From NCBI RefSeq assembly GCF_012275375.1, contig NZ_JAAZQJ010000008.1, positions 1-64,000 on the forward strand: a DNA stretch of 64,000 nucleotides. The letters run 5' to 3'. How positions within the stretch are numbered: position 1 is the stretch's first letter; each line of letters opens with the position of its first letter. Origin of the DNA: Dyella sp. SG609 (GTDB lineage: Bacteria; Pseudomonadota; Gammaproteobacteria; Xanthomonadales; Rhodanobacteraceae). Under the pieces are notes generated by a model, which did not search any database, had not been told where the DNA came from, and was given only the letters and a program-made list of their open reading frames with translations. The translations under genes were made by a program, and so were the position numbers. Below are positions 55,518 through 62,413 of the stretch, piece by piece.

Positions 55518-56504
55518 ATGAGCAGTCCGCTCCCCGTCGACGCCGCACCCGCCGCGGCCGCGCGCAAGCCCACCGTGGCGCTGGCGCTGGGCGCGGGCGG
55601 CGCGAAAGGGCTGGCGCATATCGGCGCGATCGAGGAGATCGAGCGCCACGGCTACCAGATCGTCGCCATCGCCGGCACCTCGATGGGCGCGCTGATCGGC
55701 GGCATCTATGCGATGGGCAAGCTGGAGGCCTACCGCGACTGGGTGTCGGCGCTGGCCAGGATGGACGTGCTCAAGCTGGTCGACTGGACCTTCTCCGGCG
55801 GCGGCCTGATCAAGGGCGAGCGCATCATCGGCACCTTGCGCGAGCTGATCGGCGATGCGCGGATCGAAGACCTGCCGCTGGCCTATACCGCCGTCGCCAC
55901 CGACCTGGACCGCGAGCGCGAGATCTGGCTCACCCGCGGCTCGCTGTTCGACGCCATCCGCGCCTCCATCGCGATTCCCACCATCTTCCGCCCGCAGCTG
56001 CTGGACGGCCGGCGGCTGGTCGACGGCGGCCTGCTCAATCCGGTGCCGGTGACGCCGCTGATCCGCGAACCGGCCGATTACATGTTCGCGGTGAGCGTGG
56101 ACGGCGCGATCGAAGCGGCCAAGCCCGAAGTGGCGCACGAACACCCGGTGGAAGCGCAGAACGGCTACCGCCACCGCATCGGCGAATTCATCGGCCGGCT
56201 GATGCCGCACGGCGAAGCGAAGGACGCCGAGGCGGCGCGTCCGCGCGATCCCGGCATGCTCGACCTGCTGGCGCAGTCGATGGACCTGATGCAGGCCAAC
56301 CTGGCGCGGCTGCGCCTGGCGGCGTATGCGCCGGACCTGCTGATCCAGCTGCCGCGCAATATCTCCATGGCCTACGAGTTCTACCGGGCGCGCGAACTGA
56401 TCGAGCTGGGCCGCGAGCGCGCCAACACCGTGCTGAGCGAATGGAAGCCGCCGCACCACCGCTTCGTCGGCGACGCCGGCCTCAATGCGGACCGTGGCCC
56501 TTGA
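55518..56504 (+). CDS. Patatin-like phospholipase (RssA-type)
   Basis: The 328-residue protein has the patatin oxyanion motif GAGGAKGLAHIG near residue 25, the nucleophile Ser55 in GTSMGALIGG, and Asp169 in VDGGLLNPVP, a complete Ser-Asp dyad. There is no signal peptide, so a cytoplasmic or peripheral role is expected. RssA-like patatins are lipid acyl hydrolases of uncertain substrate. Its 3' end overlaps the convergent DUF488 gene by 23 nt. Confidence 0.9.
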   Translation: MSSPLPVDAAPAAAARKPTVALALGAGGAKGLAHIGAIEEIERHGYQIVAIAGTSMGALIGGIYAMGKLEAYRDWVSALARMDVLKLVDWTFSGGGLIKGERIIGTLRELIGDARIEDLPLAYTAVATDLDREREIWLTRGSLFDAIRASIAIPTIFRPQLLDGRRLVDGGLLNPVPVTPLIREPADYMFAVSVDGAIEAAKPEVAHEHPVEAQNGYRHRIGEFIGRLMPHGEAKDAEAARPRDPGMLDLLAQSMDLMQANLARLRLAAYAPDLLIQLPRNISMAYEFYRARELIELGRERANTVLSEWKPPHHRFVGDAGLNADRGP

Positions 56505-56856
56505 GCCAGGCTTCGAGATACGCCTTCAGCGCCACCGCATTGTTGTGTTCCTCGTCCTTGGCGCCGTAGACCAGGGTGACGCGGCGATGCGCCGCTTCGC
56601 GCACCAGTTCGCGCCAGTGCTCGGTGCGGGTCTTGCCGTCCAGTTCGGTGGCGTAGCGGTGGCGGAAGGTGTCCCAGCGCGAAGGGTCGTGGCCGAACCA
56701 GCGGCGCAGCGACACCGAGGGCGCCAGTTCCTTGGCCCACATGTCCAGGGCGGCCTCGTCCTTGTTCAGGCCGCGCGGCCACAGGCGATCGACCAGCACG
56801 CGCTTGCCGTCGCTCTTGGCGGTGGGCTCGTAGACGCGCTTGATCGCAATGCTCAT
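56482..56856 (-). CDS. DUF488 family protein
   Basis: This 124-residue protein matches the short DUF488 (YeaO-like) form: KRVYEPTAKSDGKRVLVDRLWPRGL at the start, described here across residues 6-30, then WFGHDPSRWDTFRHRY and LVYGAKDEEHNNAVAL. Function is unknown; it is a soluble mixed alpha/beta protein. Its 3' end overlaps the patatin gene, so the two convergent transcripts interfere unless they terminate inside. Confidence 0.87.
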   Translation of the reverse strand: MSIAIKRVYEPTAKSDGKRVLVDRLWPRGLNKDEAALDMWAKELAPSVSLRRWFGHDPSRWDTFRHRYATELDGKTRTEHWRELVREAAHRRVTLVYGAKDEEHNNAVALKAYLEAWLKGHGPH

Positions 56857-56946
56857 GGCAGTGGCCCGGGCGGAGGGAACCGGTCCACAAGCATACGCCG
56901 ACCGTGCGCGCGGAACACGTCCGGGCGCACGTAAGGAACGTAAGAC

Positions 56947-57663
56947 TTACAGCTCTTCGACGCGGGTGACCTTGCCCCGGCGCATCAGCCAGGCCACGCC
57001 GCGCAGATCCGCGATGCCCACCCACAGGCGGTCGAGCATGCCGTACTTGGACGTGCCCGCGGTGCGCGGACGATGGCCGACCGGCACGCTCTGGCTCTGG
57101 AAGCCGGCACGCTTGACCAGGGCCGGCAGGTAGCGGTGCATGTGGTCGAAGTAGGGCAGGCGCAGGAACACTTCGCGTTCGAACAGCTTCAGGCCGCAGC
57201 CGGTGTCCGGCGTGGCGTCGCGCAGCATGCGCGAGCGCACCGCGTTGGCGATCTTCGAGGAGATGCGCTTGTTGAAGCTGTCGCGGCGCGTGGTGCGCCA
57301 GCCGGCGAGCAGGCGCACGTCCTGCGGAGCCTGGTCGCGCGCGGCGAGCAGCTTGGGGATGTCGGCCGGATCGTTCTGGCCGTCGCCGTCGAGCGTGGCG
57401 ATCCACGGCGAACGGGCTGCGTGCACGCCGTTCCACACCGCGGTGCTCTGCCCGCTGCGGGTGAGGTGGCGCACGATCCGCAGCTCGGGGTACTTGGCCT
57501 TCTCCGCCGCCAGCACCGCCACACTGTCGTCGCTGGAATCGTCATCCACGTAGACGACTTCGAACTCGACCTTGCCGCGCAGGGCGGCGGCGATTTCGGC
57601 GAGCAGCGGCGGGATGTTGTCGCGCTCGTTGAACACCGGCACGACCACGGACAGTTGCGGCAT
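56947..57663 (-). CDS. Family 2 glycosyltransferase (dolichyl-phosphate mannosyltransferase-like)
   Basis: The 238-residue enzyme begins with the GT2 fold VVVPVFNERDNIPPLLAEI. It has the DXD-like VYVDDDSSDDSV, IATLDGDGQNDPADIPKLL and DTGCGLKLFEREVFLRLPYFD. This pattern is that of polyprenyl-phosphate sugar transferases. No C-terminal membrane helices are seen, so it is the short soluble form. The product is probably a lipid-linked sugar for envelope glycans. It precedes parB by 150 bp on the same strand but is not part of its function. Confidence 0.9.
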   Translation of the reverse strand: MPQLSVVVPVFNERDNIPPLLAEIAAALRGKVEFEVVYVDDDSSDDSVAVLAAEKAKYPELRIVRHLTRSGQSTAVWNGVHAARSPWIATLDGDGQNDPADIPKLLAARDQAPQDVRLLAGWRTTRRDSFNKRISSKIANAVRSRMLRDATPDTGCGLKLFEREVFLRLPYFDHMHRYLPALVKRAGFQSQSVPVGHRPRTAGTSKYGMLDRLWVGIADLRGVAWLMRRGKVTRVEEL

Positions 57664-57783
57664 GAGAGGCAGCCTTTAGCTCTTGCGGAAAGGAGGGCGC
57701 GCGGCGCCCGGGGCGCATTCTAGTGCGTAGGGGGGTTGGCGGCGAGCCGAGGCGCCGCGCCAAGGACGTGCAGGGCCGCTGAG

Positions 57784-57803
57784 CGAGGCCACGGTGGGCC
57801 TCG
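57784..57803 (-). terminator. Possible terminator hairpin after parB
   Basis: CGAGGCC (57784-57790) and GGCCTCG (57797-57803) form a 7-bp stem 11 bp after the parB stop. No T run follows, so it may only be a stabilising hairpin. Confidence 0.35.
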
Positions 57804-57813
57804 CCGCCGGGTT

Positions 57814-58680
57814 TCAGCGGATCTTGCCGAGGATCCCTTCCAGCTCGTCGTTGCTGTGGTAGTGGATCACCAGCTTGCCGCGGCCGCCGCGGCCGTGGGC
57901 CACTTCCACGCGGGTGGCGAAGCGCTCGGCCAGCTCGCGCTCCAGGGCGTCGACGTTGGGGTCGCGCGCGGCGGCGCTCTTGGCCTTGCCCTTGGGCGCG
58001 GTCTGCGCGCGGCGCGCGGCTTCTTCCAGCTCGCGCACGCTCCAGCCGTGGCGCGCCGCTTCCAGCGCCAGGCCCTCGGCGTCGTGCTGGGGCAGGGTGA
58101 GCAGGCAGCGGGCGTGGCCCATCTCCAGCTTGCCTTCGTCGAGCAGGCGCTTGATGGAGTTGGGCAGCTCGGTGAGGCGCAGCAGGTTCGATACCGCGGC
58201 GCGCGAGCGGCCGACGGCTTCGGCGGCCTGCTGGTGGGTGAGATCGAAGTCGTCGATCAGGCGCTTGAGCGCGTCGGCTTCTTCCAGCGGGGTGAGGTCC
58301 TGGCGCTGGATGTTCTCGATCAGCGCCATCGCCGGCACGGCCACTTCGGGCACGTCCTTCACCAGCGCGGGCAGCTCGCTCAACTGCGCGCGCTGCGCCG
58401 CGCGCCAGCGGCGCTCGCCGGCGATCAGCTCGTAGCTGTTCTTGCCGATCTCGCGCACCACCACCGGCTGGATCAGGCCCTGCGCCTTGATCGAGGCGGC
58501 CAGCTCGTCCAGCGCCTCGTCGTTCCAGTGCCGGCGCGGCTGGTACTTGCCGGGCTGGATGTACTGGATGGGCAGGGTGCGCAGCTCGCCTTCCTGCTCG
58601 ATCACCGAAGGGGTGTCGTCACCGCCGCCCAGCAGGGCGTCGAGCCCGCGTCCGAGGCCTCGTTTCTTCGCTGCGGCCAT
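57814..58680 (-). CDS. parB: Chromosome partitioning protein ParB
   Basis: This 288-residue protein binds parS and loads the partition complex. It starts KKRGLGRGLDALLGG, the usual ParB leader. The CTPase domain has IQPGKYQPRRHW and the GERRWRA box (ELIAGERRWRAAQ). The helix-turn-helix is LTHQQAAEAVGRSRAAVSNLLRL. A C-terminal dimerisation segment ends the protein. It begins 2 bp after parA, in the usual rsmG-parA-parB order. This cluster usually lies close to oriC. Confidence 0.96.
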   Translation of the reverse strand: MAAAKKRGLGRGLDALLGGGDDTPSVIEQEGELRTLPIQYIQPGKYQPRRHWNDEALDELAASIKAQGLIQPVVVREIGKNSYELIAGERRWRAAQRAQLSELPALVKDVPEVAVPAMALIENIQRQDLTPLEEADALKRLIDDFDLTHQQAAEAVGRSRAAVSNLLRLTELPNSIKRLLDEGKLEMGHARCLLTLPQHDAEGLALEAARHGWSVRELEEAARRAQTAPKGKAKSAAARDPNVDALERELAERFATRVEVAHGRGGRGKLVIHYHSNDELEGILGKIR

Positions 58681-58682
58681 GC

Positions 58683-59540
58683 TTACTCCTGGTGAATGCC
58701 GGCGGCGGCGTCGAACGCCGTTTCGCTGCTGTCGCCGTGCGGCACGGGGGCCGCTTCGGCGGCGGCGCCGGCGGCCAGGCCGCGTTCGCGCCGGATGATC
58801 TCGCCGGCCAAGCCGATATAGGCGATGGCGCCGCGCGAGCTGCGGTCGTAGAGATGGATCGGCTGGCCGTGGCTGGGCGCCTCGGCCAGGCGCACGTTGC
58901 GCGGGATGATCGAGCGCAGCACCTTGTCGCCGAAATGCGTGGTGAGCTGCGCGGAGACTTCGTTGCCCAGGTTGTTGCGCACGTCGTACATGGTGCGCAG
59001 CAGGCCTTCGATCTCCAGCTGCGGATTCAGCCGCTGGCGCACCGCTTTCACGGTATCGAGCAGGCTGGACAGGCCTTCCAGCGCGAAGTATTCGCACTGC
59101 ACCGGAATCAGCAGCCCGTCCGCCGCGGCCAGCGCGTTGAGCGTGAGCAGGTGCAGGGTGGGCGGGCAGTCGACCAGGATGGTGTGGTACTTGTCGCCGA
59201 TCTTGGCCAGCTGCTCCTTCAGGCGCATCTCGCGGGCGATCGCGTCCATCAGCTTCAATTCGGCGGCCGTGAGGTCGCCGTTGCCGGGCAGCAGGTCGTA
59301 ATGCGCTTCGGTGGTGACGATGGCGCGCTCGATCGGCGCTTCGTCCAGCAGCACCTCGCAGCCGTTGGGCTTGGCCACGCGCTTGTCCACGCCGGACGCC
59401 ATGGTGGCGTTGCCCTGCGGATCGAGGTCGACCAGCAGCACCTTGCGCTTGGCGGCGGCGAGCGCCGCGGCAAGGTTGACGGCGGTGGTGGTCTTGCCGA
59501 CGCCGCCCTTCTGGTTGGCGACAGCGATGATGCGAGCCAT
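58683..59540 (-). CDS. parA: Chromosome partitioning ATPase ParA
   Basis: The 285-residue ATPase has the deviant Walker A box KGGVGKTTT (residues 10-18) with the second Lys, a Walker A' segment VLLVDLDPQGNATM, and ILVDCPPTLHLLTLNAL. It moves ParB-bound origins. It has an Ala/Pro-rich C-terminal tail of about 25 residues. The ATG at 59540 gives the normal MARIIAVANQKGG start. It follows rsmG by 88 bp. Confidence 0.96.
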   Translation of the reverse strand: MARIIAVANQKGGVGKTTTAVNLAAALAAAKRKVLLVDLDPQGNATMASGVDKRVAKPNGCEVLLDEAPIERAIVTTEAHYDLLPGNGDLTAAELKLMDAIAREMRLKEQLAKIGDKYHTILVDCPPTLHLLTLNALAAADGLLIPVQCEYFALEGLSSLLDTVKAVRQRLNPQLEIEGLLRTMYDVRNNLGNEVSAQLTTHFGDKVLRSIIPRNVRLAEAPSHGQPIHLYDRSSRGAIAYIGLAGEIIRRERGLAAGAAAEAAPVPHGDSSETAFDAAAGIHQE

Positions 59541-59628
59541 GGTGTCGTCGATGCCGTGAACGTGGGAAAAGAGGGCTAGGTTACCATCGGAACCCCGGCC
59601 CGGCAGGGCTTCGGGGCTGCCGGCACGC

Positions 59629-60258
59629 TCAGGTCCGGCCAAGCACCACGAGGTGACGCTCCGCGTCCAAACCGGGCACGTTGAGCCCATGCGTGCCGCG
59701 CAGCGCGAAGCCGGCGGGAATGCCGGGGAATTCCTCGTCCGGCCGCTTGCCCTTCATGGCCAGCCAGATTCCTTCCGGCCCCAGCAAGTGGCCGCCCCAG
59801 CCCAGCATGTCGGCCAGGGTGGCGAAGGCGCGGGCGGTGACGCAGTCGAACTGGCCCTGCACGTCTTCCACCCGCGACTGCTCGGCGCGCACGCCTTCCA
59901 GCTTCAGCGCGCGGATCGCCTCGCGCAGGAAGCGGACCTTCTTGCCGTTGGAATCCACCAGCAGGATCTCCCGCCCCGGCGCGGCGATCGCCAGCACGAT
60001 GCCGGGCAGGCCGGGGCCGGTGCCGAGGTCCGCCAGGGTCCGGCCCTGCACGTAGGGCAGGATCGCCAGCGAATCGAGCAGGTGGCGGGTGACCATCTCG
60101 GCCGGATCGCGGATGGCGGTGAGGTTGTAGGTGCCGTTCCAGCGTTCGAGCAGGGCCTGGTAATCCAGCAGGCGCTGCACCGCGCCCTCCGGCAGGCTCA
60201 GGCCGAGCGCGGCGATGCCTCGTTCCAGCTGGGTCTGCAAGGCGGCGCGGTCGGCCAT
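59629..60258 (-). CDS. rsmG: 16S rRNA (guanine527-N7)-methyltransferase RsmG
   Basis: This 209-residue SAM-dependent enzyme methylates G527 of 16S rRNA. It has the family motifs NLTAIRDPAEMVTRHLLDSL, the SAM-binding LADLGTGPGLPGIVLAI and EQSRVEDV. The ATG at 60258 (MADRAALQ) fits the family length; the open frame upstream is unsupported. The usual upstream partner mnmG is absent here: an SPFH-like gene is next instead, so the classical cluster is only partly kept. Confidence 0.95.
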   Translation of the reverse strand: MADRAALQTQLERGIAALGLSLPEGAVQRLLDYQALLERWNGTYNLTAIRDPAEMVTRHLLDSLAILPYVQGRTLADLGTGPGLPGIVLAIAAPGREILLVDSNGKKVRFLREAIRALKLEGVRAEQSRVEDVQGQFDCVTARAFATLADMLGWGGHLLGPEGIWLAMKGKRPDEEFPGIPAGFALRGTHGLNVPGLDAERHLVVLGRT

Positions 60259-60330
60259 GGACGGGATCCTGCGTGGCGAAAAGGGCGGCAGTATCCGGGC
60301 GCGCGGCCCGCGGCGCCAGCGAAGGCGCAA

Positions 60331-60354
60331 AGAAAAACCCGCCGAAGCGGGTTT
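60331..60354 (-). terminator. Terminator of the SPFH-like gene
   Basis: On the minus strand AAACCCGC (60354-60347) pairs with GCGGGTTT (60342-60335) around a TTCG loop, followed by TTCTTT. It separates the SPFH-like gene from rsmG. Confidence 0.85.
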
Positions 60355-60413
60355 CAAAGGCTCTCAAGTTCCCCTTTTTTCGCGGGCGCTCTAAGGCAGC
60401 CTCGCGTATGGCT

Positions 60414-60869
60414 TCAAGCGAAATCCAGGTCGACCCGGGTCACCATCACGCCGCGCTCGCGCAGCGCCTTGTTCATGGCCAGCTTCAGCCGGGCGCCGAG
60501 GTCGCGGCGGTCGACCTCGATCGCGGCCGGCTCCTCGCGCAGCGCGGCCAGGGCGCCGCCGCGGATCAGCTGGTCGGCCTGGTCGATCACCGCGTCGGCG
60601 CGCTCCGGCTCCAGCACCTGCCAGTACACCGTGCCGCGTACGTCGTGCGCATTGGCCAGCGGCTCGCGGAATTCCAGCACCTGCCCGCCCAGGCTGATCC
60701 GATGCCCCATCCGGTCCAGCCCCGGCACCACCATGTGGGTGCCTTCCTGCAGCAGGCGGCGCGGCTTGCCGTGGCGGTAGACGCTGACCACCTGGCCAGC
60801 GGGGACGCGCCGGATGGCGGCGGCGGAAAGTGCCAGGAGGGCGGCGAGGACGGTCAGTAGAGCGATCAT
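60414..60869 (-). CDS. Short SPFH/band-7-like membrane-anchored protein
   Basis: The 151-residue protein has one N-terminal membrane helix (2-19) and then the opening part of a band-7 domain: RRVPAGQVVSVYRHGKPRRLL, HMVVPGLDRMGHRISL, and the later RDLGARLKLAMNKALRERG with DVRGTVYWQVLEPERA. It is much shorter than stomatin or prohibitin and lacks the long coiled coil. Similar short forms probably act in membrane protein quality control, but this is weak. It has its own terminator. Confidence 0.7.
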   Translation of the reverse strand: MIALLTVLAALLALSAAAIRRVPAGQVVSVYRHGKPRRLLQEGTHMVVPGLDRMGHRISLGGQVLEFREPLANAHDVRGTVYWQVLEPERADAVIDQADQLIRGGALAALREEPAAIEVDRRDLGARLKLAMNKALRERGVMVTRVDLDFA

Positions 60870-61263
60870 GATCTTTTTAATTCAATGATTTACACGTTGT
60901 TTCTCAAGTACGCAGCAGATACATGGTACATCCGCACGATGACACTGGGATTAACCGTGATTTAACCGCGGCCTTATGGATTTTTACAATCCCCCAAAGG
61001 GGCTAAGTGCGTGAAATGCAAAGCAAGCCTCGTTCCGCCGGGGTGCTTCCGCCCGCCTCTGTTGCGTTGCCACAGTTCACACCGTTTTGACGGATAACGG
61101 TTTTTTACGGCGTTTCCTTAAGGCAACCGCGCGCTTCGCTAGAACTTCTGGCCGATCAAATTATTGCGATGCAGCAAAGTCTTTGATTTGCAAAAGCTTT
61201 ACAAGCATCGATGAAAACGTTTACGTTGCCCTCCCGGCGAATCCGGACCTCCTGGGAGCGGCA
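60870..61263. other. 394-bp intergenic region, leader of the LacI gene
   Basis: The stretch is AT-richer than its surroundings and has no supported gene. It includes a weak hairpin followed by T (61081-61106), repeated ATTTAACCG-like words near 60950-60970, and the cre-like operator at 61212-61225 near the LacI start. Confidence 0.5.
61212..61225 (+). promoter_or_regulatory. Putative LacI-family operator
   Basis: TGAAAACGTTTACG is a near-palindrome centred on CG, like operators of LacI-family regulators. It lies 39 bp before the LacI ATG, which fits autoregulation. Confidence 0.55.
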
Positions 61264-62286
61264 ATGGGTGTGACCATCAAAGACGTGGCACGCGAGGCCA
61301 AGGTGTCCGTGGCTTCCGTCTCCCGCGCCCTCAACGGCCACGGCGGAGTCACCGCCGAGACGCTGGAGCGCATCCGCGAAGTCGCGGCCCGCCTGCGCTA
61401 CATCCCCCATGGCGCCGCCCGCAGCCTGATCACCCGCCGTACCCACACTATCGGCGCGCTGCTGCCGGACCTTTATGGTGAATTCTTCTCGGAGCTGATC
61501 CGCGGCATCGACCTGGCGGCGCGCGTGCACGGCCTGCAGCTGCTGGTCTCCAGCTCGCACGACGGCGCCGCCGAGGCAGCCTCCGCCCTGCGCGCGATGC
61601 AGGGCCGCGTCGACGGCCTACTGGTGATGTCGCCCCACGCCGACGCCGCCTTCCTGCGCCAGAACCTGCCGGTGGGCCTGCCCACCGTGCTGATGAACAC
61701 GGTGCTGGAACGCGACGACTACGCGGCGCTGTCGGTGGACAACGCAGGCGGCGCGCGATTGGTGGTCGAACACCTGCTCGGCGAAGGCTATCGCCGCATC
61801 GCTTTCATCCAGGGCCCCGTCGGCAACCACGACGTGGCTGAGCGCGAACAGGCCTACCGCGAAGCGCTCGCCGCGCGCGTGCCTGGCGTACCGCCGATCG
61901 TGCTGCCCGGCGAATTCGACGAAGCCTCCGGCTACCGCGCCGGCCAGCGCCTGATCGCGATGAGCCCGCGTCCCGATGCCGTGTTCGCCGCCAACGACAT
62001 GATGGCGATCGGCTGCATGGCGGCGATCCGCGAAGCGGGCCTGCGCATTCCCGAAGACATCGCCGTGGCCGGCTTCGACGACGTGCCGATGGCGCGCTAC
62101 GTAAGCCCCGCGCTGACCACCGCCGGCGTGCGCATCGCGGAGCTGGGCAAGGCCGCGCTGGAACAGCTGGCCGGACAGATCGAAGGCGATGAAGCGCCCG
62201 CGGTGCATATGCGCATAGCGGCGGAATTGATGGTGCGGGCGTCGACGACACGCAACCAGAAAAGCAAAGCGGCGCGCGCGGACTGA
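61264..62286 (+). CDS. LacI family transcriptional regulator
   Basis: This 340-residue regulator has the LacI helix-turn-helix and hinge (VTIKDVAREAKVSVASVSRAL, given here as residues 3-23), then a periplasmic-binding-protein-like core with THTIGALLPDLYGEFFSELIRG and DAVFAANDMMAIG. GFDDVPMARYVSPALTT is the usual late motif. The effector is a sugar. It is directly upstream of a TonB receptor gene, the normal plan of Xanthomonadales carbohydrate-utilisation loci. GGGAG lies 5 nt before the ATG at 61264; the upstream frame is unsupported. Confidence 0.93.
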   Translation: MGVTIKDVAREAKVSVASVSRALNGHGGVTAETLERIREVAARLRYIPHGAARSLITRRTHTIGALLPDLYGEFFSELIRGIDLAARVHGLQLLVSSSHDGAAEAASALRAMQGRVDGLLVMSPHADAAFLRQNLPVGLPTVLMNTVLERDDYAALSVDNAGGARLVVEHLLGEGYRRIAFIQGPVGNHDVAEREQAYREALAARVPGVPPIVLPGEFDEASGYRAGQRLIAMSPRPDAVFAANDMMAIGCMAAIREAGLRIPEDIAVAGFDDVPMARYVSPALTTAGVRIAELGKAALEQLAGQIEGDEAPAVHMRIAAELMVRASTTRNQKSKAARAD

Positions 62287-62413
62287 CGCCGCCGGATCAC
62301 CAGGGGGCCGGCCACGGAGGCCGGTTCACCGCCGCCGGCGCGGGACCGTACCGGTAGCGTATCCACAACCAAAAGTCAGCCGTATCGAACCCTTGAGGGA
62401 GGGTGTCCAAGTC

